32,808 nt of DNA, from NCBI GenBank assembly GCA_964427535.1, contig CAYRVF010000056.1:1-32808 (forward strand), written 5' to 3'. Below, in pieces: positions 1-8,866 of this stretch. The number at the start of each line of letters is the position of its first letter. The first letter of the stretch is position 1. The DNA is from CAYRVF01 sp964427535 (GTDB taxonomy: Bacteria > Chloroflexota > Ktedonobacteria > Ktedonobacterales > JADMIN01). A program made the position numbers and the translations under genes. Under the pieces are notes generated by a model. It was not told where the DNA came from, ran no database searches, and was given only the letters and a program-made list of their open reading frames with translations.

Positions 1-51
1 CAACGAGATCCTCCACATGTCGCTGATGTTGCCTACATCAGGCGCTACTAC

Positions 52-81
52 TTCAGTGCCTTCATCTTCAGTGCCTTCATC
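52..81. repeat. 15-bp perfect tandem duplication
   Basis: Two adjacent identical copies of ttcagtgccttcatc (52-66 and 67-81). Nothing else can be supported in bases 1-143; the plus-strand open frame there has no ribosome site or recognisable product. It is one of many short tandem duplications in this window. Confidence 0.8.
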
Positions 82-143
82 GCCACGAGTTCGCATCGTA
101 AACGAGCATCGATCGTGCAGCCGAATCCCGGTCCGGCTCATCC

Positions 144-758
144 TCATGACACGGCAAGCACCTCTCGATATTGCCTGGTCATTCCGTGGCCTTCGAGCAG
201 CACCTGCAATTGGTGACGCAGTTCTCCAGCGTCAAAATCCTCGTCGAATACCCCTCCGAACGCCACGCGACGGATCATTCGTGCTAGCTTCTCTAAAGAG
301 GCTTCGTCGGACTCAGGCAAGAGCAGGCGGAGCGATTCTTTGAGTTCATCAAGGTTTGCTCGCATCCCTTCATCGAGCGCGGTACGAAACTCGCTCGCGC
401 CTAGATCAAGCGCCGCATGGACGGCAGGACGCACAAATGCGAGCATGCGCACACTGTGATCCAGATAGGCATCCAGATACCCCTGCACACCGAGCGCCGC
501 CAGATTCATGATTCGTGCGCGATAGTCGCGACACAGGCGAGCGCGTGCCGCGTCACTCACCCCATGCAAGACGAGTTCGCGCTTGGTGGGGAAGTAGTGA
601 TACAGCCCGCCGATGCTCATACAGGCGGCTTTAGCCGCATCGCGCATCGACAGGTGTCGTGCGCCAACTGTCAGGATGAGAGGCGACACTCGCTCATAGA
701 TCTCCTGCTGTCGGGCAAGCCGATCTTCCGGCGGACGTCCTCTTTTTTCGAACGACAT
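144..758 (-). CDS. TetR/AcrR family transcriptional regulator
   Basis: A 204-residue one-component repressor-type protein. The N-terminal DNA-binding domain is clear: residues about 37-60 carry the helix-turn-helix with the typical SIGGLYHYFPTKRELV signature. The rest is a divergent helical ligand-binding domain whose effector cannot be predicted. I chose the ATG at 758 rather than the longer frame to 815 because GGAG lies 9 nt upstream of it. It is divergent from the cupin gene at 868, with about 110 bp between them, so it probably regulates itself and that gene (inference from layout). The length is normal for TetR proteins. Confidence 0.88.
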   Translation of the reverse strand: MSFEKRGRPPEDRLARQQEIYERVSPLILTVGARHLSMRDAAKAACMSIGGLYHYFPTKRELVLHGVSDAARARLCRDYRARIMNLAALGVQGYLDAYLDHSVRMLAFVRPAVHAALDLGASEFRTALDEGMRANLDELKESLRLLLPESDEASLEKLARMIRRVAFGGVFDEDFDAGELRHQLQVLLEGHGMTRQYREVLAVS

Positions 759-867
759 TGACGATTTCTCCGAACAATTCTCGACTGTCTTGCCATAGTG
801 TACAGGCTCTGCCAAGATATTACAAGCGATTCGTCAACACTCATTTATCGAACAGAAGGAGAACGCC
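759..867. promoter_or_regulatory. Divergent promoter/operator region, TetR-cupin
   Basis: This short spacer separates two divergent starts and should contain both promoters. A weak dyad, TCTTG (788-792) with CAAGA (813-817), is the only operator-like symmetry I found; arms are 5 bp with a 20-nt spacing. No convincing -35/-10 pair was identified, so operator function is inferred only from the TetR-target layout. Confidence 0.3.
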
Positions 868-1353
868 ATGGCAACGGCAGACACGGCTCAGATCAAGGAG
901 CTCCCAAAGGCAGCGGATGCGGAAGCGCTCACGCTCATGCACAACCGGATCATCATCAGGCTGCGAGGCGCGGACACAAACGGCGCCTACTCGATGATCG
1001 AATATACGGTCGCGCCCAACACCTCGGGGCCACCGCTACACCGTCATGCGTATACCGAGTACTTCTACCTGCTTGAGGGTGAACTCAGCTTCGACACGGG
1101 CGAAGGGGTTGTTCATGCCCAAGCCGGGGAGAGCGTGTTCGTGCCAGGCTGGGCCACGCATACGTTTGCGAATCCGAGTAGCCAGCCAGCGACTATTCAA
1201 GTGATCATGAGTCCGGCAGGATTTGAGAAGTTCTTTGAGGAGGCCGCTGCCCGCTTTGAGGCGCTAGGCGGCCCAGACATGGACGTGCTCTTGGAGTTGA
1301 ATCGGAAGTACGGCGTTGAGATTGTCGAACGCGTGCCAGAAGGTTCGGCGTAG
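868..1353 (+). CDS. Cupin-domain protein
   Basis: A 161-residue single-domain cupin. Motif 1 runs through residues 58-72 with metal-ligand candidates His58, His60 and Glu64, followed by YLLEGE; motif 2 has PGWATHTF with His98. This fits a small beta-barrel metal-binding protein, often a dioxygenase, isomerase or sugar/aromatic-binding protein. The C-terminal 45 residues form a helical tail (EKFFEEAAARFEALG). Start ATG at 868 follows AGGAG about 7 nt upstream. It is a single gene divergent from the TetR regulator, suggesting induction by a small molecule. The substrate cannot be told from sequence. Confidence 0.85.
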   Translation: MATADTAQIKELPKAADAEALTLMHNRIIIRLRGADTNGAYSMIEYTVAPNTSGPPLHRHAYTEYFYLLEGELSFDTGEGVVHAQAGESVFVPGWATHTFANPSSQPATIQVIMSPAGFEKFFEEAAARFEALGGPDMDVLLELNRKYGVEIVERVPEGSA

Positions 1354-1450
1354 TTCTTCGACGTGTGACCCAGTAGGTGTGAATTCGACCATGAGGTGGG
1401 ATGTGCACTAGAGGTACGGCCAGTACCTCCACCTCCAACCCCCACCCTGG

Positions 1451-1471
1451 CGTCGGTGGTCGCCACCGACG
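1451..1471 (+). terminator. GC-rich hairpin downstream of the cupin gene
   Basis: Perfect 9-bp stem (1451-1459 with 1463-1471) and a 3-nt loop, about 100 nt after the cupin stop. There is no T tract, so it is a possible rather than classical intrinsic terminator. Confidence 0.35.
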
Positions 1472-1618
1472 GCTGGACCAGGTTGTCGGCCGTGCAATTG
1501 TGAGACCTTCTTGTTTGTGCTACCACTGTGAGTGTGGCGTGTTATTTGTGGTTACGCCAGGAGCAGGTGTGGTTGTTCAATTGAGATGTCTCCAGCATGC
1601 AAAAGGAGCACTGTCTCC

Positions 1619-2314
1619 ATGTCAAGGCAGACTCCACTACAGACACCTCCCGCTGGCATGCCACCTCCACGGGAGCGGCGTCACGTGACGGTCTGGCACT
1701 GGGCAATCATGGCTCTCGGTGCAGTCGTAGTGGTGAGCGTCATGTTGGTAGCCGCAGGCGAGGGCGGTACGTCAACGCAGCCAGCGGCGCAACAACAAGC
1801 CCCGCCGCTGACTACTGCTCCTCCAGCTAGACCGCAACCACTCGCTGGCGCGGTACTTGGCGGCCCTATCGATGACTTCACACGAGAATTTGGCTCGCCG
1901 ACACGGACCCATGGAGACGGCAGCCAATACCAATCAATCAGCGTGAACGGCACCCGAGCGTTCCTGTTTGTAGGAACGATGACGCGCGGCAGCACCACCA
2001 CCAGCCGTGTAGACCAGATTCACGTGACGCCGCCGCGGGCAAATAGCATTAGGTGGACGTACGCGCAGGCCGAGGCCATTGCGAAAGTGTTTCTGCCCCC
2101 CGATGCCCAGCATATCAAGGACCTGACGCTCGCCTTGCATCCAAGCAAGGTCGTCGAACATGTGTATGTAAGCGCTCGGCTGGCGGCATCGTTCCCAGCA
2201 GATGCGTTCTTTGATGCCTGGGGGACTGCCCTCGTCGCACCTGGCACGTTCCATTACAGGACTGGCGGGCCGTTTGATTCGGCTGGTGGCTGCATGCTAC
2301 AGTTGGGAGAGTAA
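1619..2314 (+). CDS. Hypothetical membrane-anchored or secreted protein
   Basis: A 231-residue protein I do not recognise by name. Residues about 20-50 contain a basic stretch (PRERRH) and one hydrophobic helix (AIMALGAVVVVSVMLVAAG), then a low-complexity Gln/Pro/Ala linker to about residue 80. The remainder is a globular extracytoplasmic domain with spaced aromatic and charged residues (FTREFGSP, FLPPDAQ, APGTFHYR). Start ATG 1619 is preceded by AGGAG 10 nt upstream; the longer frame from 1532 lacks such a site. The end at CMLQLGE looks natural. An open frame continues past the stop in another phase but lacks support. Confidence 0.6.
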   Translation: MSRQTPLQTPPAGMPPPRERRHVTVWHWAIMALGAVVVVSVMLVAAGEGGTSTQPAAQQQAPPLTTAPPARPQPLAGAVLGGPIDDFTREFGSPTRTHGDGSQYQSISVNGTRAFLFVGTMTRGSTTTSRVDQIHVTPPRANSIRWTYAQAEAIAKVFLPPDAQHIKDLTLALHPSKVVEHVYVSARLAASFPADAFFDAWGTALVAPGTFHYRTGGPFDSAGGCMLQLGE

Positions 2315-2786
2315 GTCAATCCGATACGCGTATCCAACCGAAGCCGCTGGGAGTTCCGACGCGTGGTATCTCTACGTGTGCCGTTCCTCGAATCCGGCGC
2401 CGTTCTTGCCGGCCACTCGGTGGCTGAGAGGACGTGACCCACAGGCGGTCAGGCTGTTGGAGCACGATGGGACGAGCGGGCGACTTCCTTCCCGCACCCG
2501 TCCGTGGTTGCGAATCGACGTGCCAGCCCCTGGCAGGAGGTGCGTCCGCGAGCGAGACACCTGGGCCTTAGCTACGCACCCACGAACCGCCGCGCGGCGG
2601 GGAGGTGCTCACCGTCGCCGGGCATGCGGGCGGTGACGAGCGGCCCCCTGGGGATGGGGCGGACCGCTCGCCCACGCTGTCCGCACGCTGGCGGCTCGTC
2701 CCCCATGTGCCTTCGGCCGTCCGGCACTGGTGCTGCCACCCACAACCCGCAGGGCGCTCGCACCCGCATGGCCAGCCCTAGACCCC
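2315..2786. other. Intergenic stretch, no supported gene
   Basis: About 470 bp between two convergent genes. Open frames here are short, arginine-rich and typical of GC-rich noncoding DNA. One plus-strand frame reads plausibly for about 30 codons after 2314 but has no start. I saw no convincing terminator or repeat. Confidence 0.5.
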
Positions 2787-4478
2787 TCAATGGATCCGCT
2801 TCTCGTAGCCGGCCCACTCGCGCTCGCGCAAGACGTATTTCTGGGTCTTGCCGGTCGAGGTCTTCGGCAGCTCGCCGAACTCGATGGCGCGCGGCACCTT
2901 GAAGTGGGCGATCCGCTCGCGGCAGAACGCGATCAGGTCCGCTGCCTCCAGCGTCGCCCCCGGCCGCAGCACCACGAATGCCTTTGGCGTCTCGCCCCAG
3001 TGCTCGTCAGGCACCCCGATCACCGCGCAATCCAGAACTGCCGGGTGCTGGAGGATCACCTGCTCGATCTCGATGGTGGAGATGTTCTCCCCGCCGCTGA
3101 TGATGACGTCCTTGGCGCGGTCGCGCAGCTCGATATAGCCGTCGGGATGCATCACTCCCAGGTCACCGCTGTGGAACCAGCCGCCCCGGAAGGCCCTGGC
3201 CGTCGCCTCTGGGTCGCGATAGTAGCCTTTCATCACGTTGTTGCCGCGCATGACGACCTCGCCCAGTGTCTCCCCGTCGGCCGGAACGTCGCCCATCTGC
3301 TCGTCCACCACCCGCAGCGGATCGGCGATCACATAGGCCACCCCCTGGCGGGCCTTGAGGTGCGCCCGCTGCTCTGGGGGCAGCGCATCCCACTCCGGGT
3401 GCCAGGCGCAGACGGTGTGCGGGCCGTAGGTCTCGGTCAGCCCGTAGACGTGGGTGATGGTGACGCCCAGCGCTTCCATCTGGCCAATGATCGTGGGTGA
3501 GGGAGGCGCGGCGGCCGTGATCACCCGGACGGGGCGTGGCAGCGGCCCCACCGTGGCGGCAGGATGGTTGGCCAGGGCGATCAGGACCGTCGGGGCGCCG
3601 CACAGGTGCGTCACGCCTGCCGCACGGATCAGCTCCCAGACGCGTGCCGGATCGAACGCCCGCAGGCACAGCTGGGTCCCGCCGGCCGCCACCACCGCCC
3701 ATGGGAAGCACCAGCCATTGCAATGGAACATCGGCAGCGTCCACAGATAGACCGAGTCGGTGGCGAGCCCCGCGGTGATCACCTCGCCCAGTGCGTTGAG
3801 GTAGGCGCCACGGTGGTGATACAGGACCCCTTTGGGCCGGCCGGTCGTCCCGCTCGTGTAATTGATCGAGATCGTCGCGTCCTCGCCCTCCTCCGGATCG
3901 AGCGACCAGTCGACGGGCGCGTCGGAGCCGCCGGCCAGGAACGCCTCGTACGCCACATCGCCGGGCCGGGCGTCTGCCGCCACCTCCGTGCCATCCGGAA
4001 CAGCGCTCAGCCAGACCACCGGGAGGTCGCGGCCGAGACGCTCGCGCACCTGAGCGAGGAGCGCGGCGAACTCAACCCCGGCGAAGAGCAGACGCGAGCC
4101 GGAGTGGTCGAGGATGTAGGTCACCTCGTCGGCCGAGAGCCGTGTATTAATCGCCACGAGCACAGCGCCGGCCATCGGGACGCCGAAGTGTCCCTCGAGC
4201 AGCGGTGGGGCGTTGGGCGCGAGGAAGGCGACCCGGTCATTGCGCTCTATGCCCGCGCCGCGCAGGCCGGAGGCCAGGCGCCGGACGCGCTGCCCCAGCT
4301 CGGCATATGAGTACGACCGGGCCCCGTCAATCACCGCCGGACGCTCGCGGAAGACCGCGGCGCTGCGCTCCAGGAAGGCCAGGGGGGTGAGCTCGCTGCG
4401 CCAGACCCTGGTCTCGGCCGTCAGGACGGCCGGTTGGTGCACGCGGGGAAGCGACAGGCTGCTCTCGTCGGGGACCAT
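2787..4478 (-). CDS. Fatty-acyl-CoA synthetase (AMP-dependent ligase)
   Basis: A 563-residue adenylate-forming enzyme that activates a carboxylic acid with ATP and CoA. The family motifs are in order: the phosphate loop YTSGTTGRPKG near residues 207-217, VYGLTETYG in the middle, GWFHSGDLG, and the C-terminal catalytic lysine in LPKTSTGKTQK. The pattern FHCNGWCFPW is typical of the medium-chain acyl-CoA synthetase/DMSP-CoA-ligase-like group. I chose ATG 4478 because AAAGGA sits 9 nt upstream, and the extra 25 residues of the longer frame are arginine-rich. It stands alone on the minus strand, is more GC-rich than the gene to its left, and long antisense frames over it are shadows. Exact substrate is not known. 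Confidence 0.93.
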   Translation of the reverse strand: MVPDESSLSLPRVHQPAVLTAETRVWRSELTPLAFLERSAAVFRERPAVIDGARSYSYAELGQRVRRLASGLRGAGIERNDRVAFLAPNAPPLLEGHFGVPMAGAVLVAINTRLSADEVTYILDHSGSRLLFAGVEFAALLAQVRERLGRDLPVVWLSAVPDGTEVAADARPGDVAYEAFLAGGSDAPVDWSLDPEEGEDATISINYTSGTTGRPKGVLYHHRGAYLNALGEVITAGLATDSVYLWTLPMFHCNGWCFPWAVVAAGGTQLCLRAFDPARVWELIRAAGVTHLCGAPTVLIALANHPAATVGPLPRPVRVITAAAPPSPTIIGQMEALGVTITHVYGLTETYGPHTVCAWHPEWDALPPEQRAHLKARQGVAYVIADPLRVVDEQMGDVPADGETLGEVVMRGNNVMKGYYRDPEATARAFRGGWFHSGDLGVMHPDGYIELRDRAKDVIISGGENISTIEIEQVILQHPAVLDCAVIGVPDEHWGETPKAFVVLRPGATLEAADLIAFCRERIAHFKVPRAIEFGELPKTSTGKTQKYVLREREWAGYEKRIH

Positions 4479-4713
4479 GGCTCCAGGTCCTTTCTCTGTG
4501 CTGCGCGCTCGCCGAGCGCGCCGGTCGCCCCACGCCTGGCGAACGCGCCTCACCGCGGGCTTCCGGCGACGTCACGCACACGGCTGGGCTGGCATGCGCC
4601 CGGCCGCTCAGACCGGAGGAGCGGAAGCGAGTGGCGCGCTGTGCAGTACGCTGGACGAGGAGCGCCTCCGACCCAAGAGGCCGCACTAGAGGGTAGTTAA
4701 TAAGCTGGTCTAG

Positions 4714-4759
4714 TCGTGGTTGGTCATGGTTGGTCATGGTTGGTCGTGGTTGGTCGTGG
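4714..4759. repeat. 10-bp tandem repeat, four copies
   Basis: Imperfect tandem array of the unit tggttggtcr (r is a or g), upstream of the acyl-CoA synthetase in a spacer of about 800 bp (4479-5281) that otherwise holds a hairpin, a 13-bp duplication and one doubtful small frame. No function is visible. Confidence 0.75.
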
Positions 4760-4828
4760 CGAGTCGCGCTCGTGCTTCAGCGCAGGCGTGAGTGAAGTAT
4801 AGCATGGTGCATATGCCCTCTGGAGGCA

Positions 4829-4851
4829 CATGTGTCTCGTTGAGATACATG
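4829..4851. promoter_or_regulatory. Compact inverted repeat
   Basis: CATGTGTCTC and GAGATACATG form a 10-bp stem (one G-T wobble) around a 3-nt loop, flanked by GGC and GCC that could extend it with a bulge. It may be an operator dyad or a small RNA hairpin; no T tract follows on either strand. Confidence 0.35.
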
Positions 4852-4890
4852 CCATGAAGTCCAGGCTGGCTGCTTGACGCCTGGCAGGAC

Positions 4891-4913
4891 ATTGTACGGG
4901 CGCATTGTACGGG
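4891..4913. repeat. 13-bp direct tandem duplication
   Basis: The sequence attgtacgggcgc at 4891-4903 is followed directly by attgtacgggcac. A further tacggg lies at about 4924. Simple slippage-type duplication in a spacer. Confidence 0.6.
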
Positions 4914-5028
4914 CACAAACACAGTACGGGTTATTGTGCAGTCATAGTGTGGTCATGTCCCTGGGCGCGGAGATGGGTACGCGGCACACTCGCACTAGAG
5001 CGTTCGCAACATGGAAGAGGGGACAGCC

Positions 5029-5235
5029 ATGAGCAGTCACGTCAACAACCTACTCAAGGAGTGGGGAGCGCTCGATACGCCTGGTGCCGTAGTTGGCCCT
5101 GCACAGCGGAATGCAGCGTCTCACATACCACAACAGCGTGTACCAACTGCGATTCCGATTCACACACCTGCCGAATGCGCCGCGCCGTTTGCGTCACGGA
5201 GCATGAGCTCGCCACCAGTACCGACCTCACGTTGA
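5029..5235 (+). CDS. Doubtful small hypothetical protein
   Basis: A 68-residue open frame beginning MSSHVNNLLKEWGALDTPG. It has a reasonable ribosome site (GAGGGGA about 6 nt before ATG 5029), which is the main support. The C-terminal half is Pro/Ala/Thr-rich with no motif. It ends 47 bp before the convergent DinB-like gene. It may be spurious. Confidence 0.25.
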   Translation: MSSHVNNLLKEWGALDTPGAVVGPAQRNAASHIPQQRVPTAIPIHTPAECAAPFASRSMSSPPVPTSR

Positions 5236-5281
5236 AGATGACACAAGGGCCATGCGCGAGCTCCTGGGAGGCGAAGGCGGA

Positions 5282-5938
5282 TCAGAAGGCAGCACTGCCG
5301 GCGAGCCAGGCGCACAGTGCTGGCTCATGTTGGCGGTAATGCGCGTACGAGTTGTTCGCCACGCCCATCCAGGGCACCAGGTCCTCGGGCAGCCCGAGAA
5401 CGTGCGGGTCGTTGAGGATGTCTTGCGGGCAGGCCGCGATCAGGGCCAGGAGCTGCCCGAATACCTCGTCCGCCTCGGCGAGCACGTCGGCGGCTGGTCG
5501 CGCGTGGCTCTCGGCGGCGATGCGCGCATTCATCTCGTCTATCCCCACACCCGCTGGTCGGCGGCGGGTGAACGTCCCCGTGCCCAGGACTTGCTGGGCC
5601 CCTTCGACGATAGCGCGCTCATACCAGGTGAGATGCGCGACCAGTTCCTTGACCGACCACTCCCCCTCGACGCCCGGAACCTCCAACCGTTCCACGCCTA
5701 CCTGGGCCAGCAGCCCGTTCCACCGTGTACGCCCGGCCTCCAGAATGCTGGCTAGTCGTGGTCCGGTCATTGGCTGCTGTTGCGCCAGGCGGGTGAGCTC
5801 CTCGGCCAGCGCCGGCGTGATGTGACTGAGTGACAGCAGTGCGGCCAGGCCGACCACACCGGCTTTGAGCGCATCGCGGCGCGACACGCGACTGCGCTGT
5901 GACGCTCCGGCGGCGTGCTCGTGAGGGTCTGCTGTCAT
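5282..5938 (-). CDS. Tat-exported DinB-fold (DinB_2/maleylpyruvate isomerase-like) protein
   Basis: A 218-residue protein with two parts. Residues 1-45 look like a twin-arginine signal: SRRDALK at 19-25, a hydrophobic stretch to about 40 and a probable cleavage site after TPALA. Residues about 60-218 match the four-helix DinB/YfiT/ClbS-type fold: a variable WNGLLAQVG start, the signature WSVKELVAHLTWYERAI, and a late helix NSYAHYRQH that supplies the other histidines of the metal triad. These families include thiol transferases and resistance hydrolases and are usually cytoplasmic, so export is unusual. ATG 5938 follows GGAG 8 nt upstream. No operon partner is evident. Confidence 0.8.
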   Translation of the reverse strand: MTADPHEHAAGASQRSRVSRRDALKAGVVGLAALLSLSHITPALAEELTRLAQQQPMTGPRLASILEAGRTRWNGLLAQVGVERLEVPGVEGEWSVKELVAHLTWYERAIVEGAQQVLGTGTFTRRRPAGVGIDEMNARIAAESHARPAADVLAEADEVFGQLLALIAACPQDILNDPHVLGLPEDLVPWMGVANNSYAHYRQHEPALCAWLAGSAAF

Positions 5939-6001
5939 GGGTACACTCCTCTTACTCAGCAATCGCGTGACGGGGTCGATGACGGGCGGTCGGCACGAGC
6001 G

Positions 6002-6316
6002 TCAAGGTAACCAAGTGGATACCTCCAGTATTCGTACGCATGCGCCGATGAATGGTGTATAGGAGACAAGGATGCTAGGTGTCTCGCCTTTGTGCGACCC
6101 TATCTCTACCGCGGCGCCGGTTGCAGGGCAGTAACAAGCGCCTCTTGCTGGCACGGGAGCCATGTGTCCATCGGGCACATGATACACCCGGCAAGCGAGG
6201 CATGGCGTCGCCCCTTCTGGAAGCGGGGCGATATCTTCACCGTTGATTCGAATGCGTGGCGAGCAGTCGCCAGCACGAGCAGGCGCCAGGACGAGCAGTC
6301 GAGCCTGGCGACGCAT
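6002..6316 (-). CDS. Possible small cysteine-containing protein, start uncertain
   Basis: The last 80 codons of this frame read like real protein: RIRINGEDIAPLPEGATPC, then a CxxC pair, a HVPDGHMAP loop and CYCPATG, with unbiased codon choice. This could be a small metal-binding protein. The N-terminus is unclear; the ATG at 6316 lacks a well-placed ribosome site, and upstream sequence contains an imperfect 16-bp tandem duplication that may have damaged the start. I do not recognise a family. Confidence 0.3.
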   Translation of the reverse strand: MRRQARLLVLAPARAGDCSPRIRINGEDIAPLPEGATPCLACRVYHVPDGHMAPVPARGACYCPATGAAVEIGSHKGETPSILVSYTPFIGACVRILEVSTWLP

Positions 6317-6670
6317 CCCGCCATCGCCGCCGCCTCCACGGACATCACGAATCACGCGGGGACGGGCCGGAACCACCGCCGCGCGGCACCAGCTGATCGA
6401 CTTGAGCGGCAATCACCGCACCAGGCGAGAGCAGACGCGCAGCAGATCCACACTGATGGCGCCGACGACGTGCAGCATCGACGTGCGTTCGGGAGAAGCC
6501 ACATATCTTCAGCAAGACTATGAAGGGGTGGGTCACCAACCGCCACGGCCGCTCCCCACAAGGCGCGGCGACTGGAGTTCACTGCAGCGCTCGAACATGG
6601 ATTGGGACAGGCTCGCGCTCAGCTACGCGCTCGTGACGTGTCAGGTCCGAATGGACCCGATTCTCCTCAC
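6317..6670. other. Intergenic stretch, nothing supported
   Basis: About 350 bp with only short overlapping frames on both strands. No hairpin with a T tract for the minus-strand gene that ends at 6671 was found. Confidence 0.4.
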
Positions 6671-8866
6671 CTAACACGTCCCTTTATCGCACCACCACTC
6701 CCAGATGTTGACGGCTTCTCCGGTATAGGGGCTGGGCTTGTAGTTATGCAAACCCGTGCGCACGAGGTAGAGGTCGAGCGAGCTATACAGCGTGATGAAA
6801 GGAAACTGGGTGAGGTAGATGCGATGGATCTGATCGAAGATCTGCTGTCGCACACCAGCGTCCACGGTGGTGAGCTCCTGCCTGTAGAGGGCATCTAAGG
6901 CCGGATTGCAGTAGAAGTCAATGTTGCCTCCGTAGGGGTATATCTGGTCACACGCCAGCATCGACGAATCGTCGGGATCGTATCCGAAGTAATTCCCAAA
7001 CTCGGCGATGTCATATCTGCCCGCCACAGCTCCCGTTGGTGGCGACGCGTTCCCTTCTTGCAAAAAAGCGCCGAAGAACGTGATTTGGTCATAGTTCTGA
7101 ATGTCGAGCTTGATGCCAATCGCCTGCATGTTGCGCTGGACGATGCGTTGGACAGCCAGCTCAATATTAGTGCCCAATATATTGGCTCCGGTTGCCACCG
7201 AGTACTCGAACTCCAGGCGCTCGTTCCTCTGACTGCGTACGCCATCGGGGCCTCGCACCCACCCGGTGTCATCCAGCAGCTTGTTGGCCGCCGCCGGATC
7301 AATTGGCGGACAAGGGGGCGCAGGGTCATAGCCCGGATGGTAGAACGAGCCATGATCGGTGCAGAGAAGAGTTGCGAGCCCCAGTGGACTTGCCTGGATC
7401 ATCGCCTGGTGGTCAACAGCCATCGCCATCGCCTGGCGGACTTCTAGGTGGCTGGCCAGAACCGCATTGTGGAAGTTGAAGTACAGCGCCTCAAAGCCAT
7501 TCGTGGTCGGAGGCGAGATGAGCGTATAGCCGTGGAGACGGTGGTACGTCTGCGCCTGGCTCTGATCCAGCCAATAGGCCGAATCGAAGGTCCGTGTCTG
7601 AAGATCCTTGAGAAAAGTGTCGGTACCGCCAATGTGGAATACCACCTTGTCCAGGTAGGGCAAGCCTTCGCGGGCGCGATAGTAGCGCGGATTGCGCACG
7701 AGGGTGTAGTGGTCTCCCGGCACGCTCTCAGCCATCTTAAAGGGGCCACTCACCACCTGAGGGTTCAAATTGTCGGGTGAATGGATGATCTGGTCGGGAG
7801 CCATCGAGCTAAGATGGTGCGCCGGCAGCGGGGCAAATATGCCATCCGCCCAGTACTGGAGGAATGGAACATACGCCTGCTTGAGATGAAAGGTGATGGA
7901 GAGATTGTCTGACGAGATGTCCACTGAACGGATGAGCTCCAGACCAATCGGCCCAATGATGGGAATCCTCGCGTATAACGCGTGATCGAGCCGGAGCTTT
8001 AGCGTATAGGCGACGTCGCGGGCATCGTAGGGTTGACCATCCGACCAGACCAGATGGGGACGCAGATGGAACGTCCAGGTGGTGGCATCGGCGCTGATGC
8101 CGCCATTCTGCACGGTGGGGATTACGGTTGCCGCTCCAGCATGCAGCACCCCATGCGCATCCCCATAAAAGAGCGGCAGGTACAACGCTTGCTCGATCTG
8201 GGACCCAGTCGGTGAGATCGGGCCATTGGCCAGGAGCGAACTGGCATCTCCAAAGGACTCGTCCGTCCAGGTACCTCCGCGCACCACACCGAGAGCAGGG
8301 GGATGTTCGCGTTCGCCGAGTATACCGTAATGCGCACCTAGGCTCACGGCGCCCAGAACGCATCCAATGATGACCAGGATCGACAGGCTGATAAGCAATC
8401 CTGTGGTAGTGCCAGATATGATCCTGGCCTTCTGTCGGACAGGCAGGACCGCGATGCTATGCTTCACGCCAGAGGGGAGAGCCGAATGCGCAGGTGTGCT
8501 TAGGTCCTCGGGGAGGCTAAGGCTGCCTGTAGCCTTGGAGTGGAGTTCTACACGGTTGACGGCAGGGAAGGAGCCCTCGCCCGCCGTCGCGACCTCCGGT
8601 GCCGTGGCCATCGTGGCCGCATCCAGCGTCGTGTGTTGCCGGGCTGCGGCCACAAATACAGCCCGGTCCTCGGGTTGCAGAGCCAGGGCGTCAGCCAGCA
8701 AGGACACCGTGGCCTTGCGCGGGGCCCGGCGCATACCTCGCTCCAGCGTGCTCACCGCATCGACGCTCAGGTGGGCCCGCTCAGCCAGCTCTTCTTGCGT
8801 GAGGCCCGCCGCCACCCGGTAGCGCCGCAGCAGGTCCCCAAAGCTCACGGACGACGCGGAGGCCAT
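6671..8866 (-). CDS. HTH-transmembrane-oligopeptide-binding fusion (probable membrane sensor regulator)
   Basis: A 731-residue fusion. Residues 7-75 are an XRE-type helix-turn-helix (FGDLLRRYRVAAGLTQEELAERAHLSVDAVSTLERG). A linker leads to one strong membrane helix at about 150-178. Residues about 195-731 are a solute-binding protein family 5 domain: WTFHLRPHLVWSDGQPYDARDVAYTL, VVSGPFKM, NPRYY, and EVRQAMAMAVDHQAM are hallmarks of oligopeptide-binding proteins. The topology would place DNA binding inside and peptide binding outside. No ABC permease or ATPase gene lies nearby, arguing for sensing rather than import. E. coli SgrR also joins a DNA-binding domain to such a domain but is soluble. 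Start 8866 has a GGGGG site 9 nt upstream. The HTH is nearly identical to that at 12635. Confidence 0.88.
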   Translation of the reverse strand: MASASSVSFGDLLRRYRVAAGLTQEELAERAHLSVDAVSTLERGMRRAPRKATVSLLADALALQPEDRAVFVAAARQHTTLDAATMATAPEVATAGEGSFPAVNRVELHSKATGSLSLPEDLSTPAHSALPSGVKHSIAVLPVRQKARIISGTTTGLLISLSILVIIGCVLGAVSLGAHYGILGEREHPPALGVVRGGTWTDESFGDASSLLANGPISPTGSQIEQALYLPLFYGDAHGVLHAGAATVIPTVQNGGISADATTWTFHLRPHLVWSDGQPYDARDVAYTLKLRLDHALYARIPIIGPIGLELIRSVDISSDNLSITFHLKQAYVPFLQYWADGIFAPLPAHHLSSMAPDQIIHSPDNLNPQVVSGPFKMAESVPGDHYTLVRNPRYYRAREGLPYLDKVVFHIGGTDTFLKDLQTRTFDSAYWLDQSQAQTYHRLHGYTLISPPTTNGFEALYFNFHNAVLASHLEVRQAMAMAVDHQAMIQASPLGLATLLCTDHGSFYHPGYDPAPPCPPIDPAAANKLLDDTGWVRGPDGVRSQRNERLEFEYSVATGANILGTNIELAVQRIVQRNMQAIGIKLDIQNYDQITFFGAFLQEGNASPPTGAVAGRYDIAEFGNYFGYDPDDSSMLACDQIYPYGGNIDFYCNPALDALYRQELTTVDAGVRQQIFDQIHRIYLTQFPFITLYSSLDLYLVRTGLHNYKPSPYTGEAVNIWEWWCDKGTC

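Noticed and set aside
2730..4310. Plus-strand frames opposite the acyl-CoA synthetase
   Set aside because: Antisense shadows rich in His, Arg and Val; no domain.
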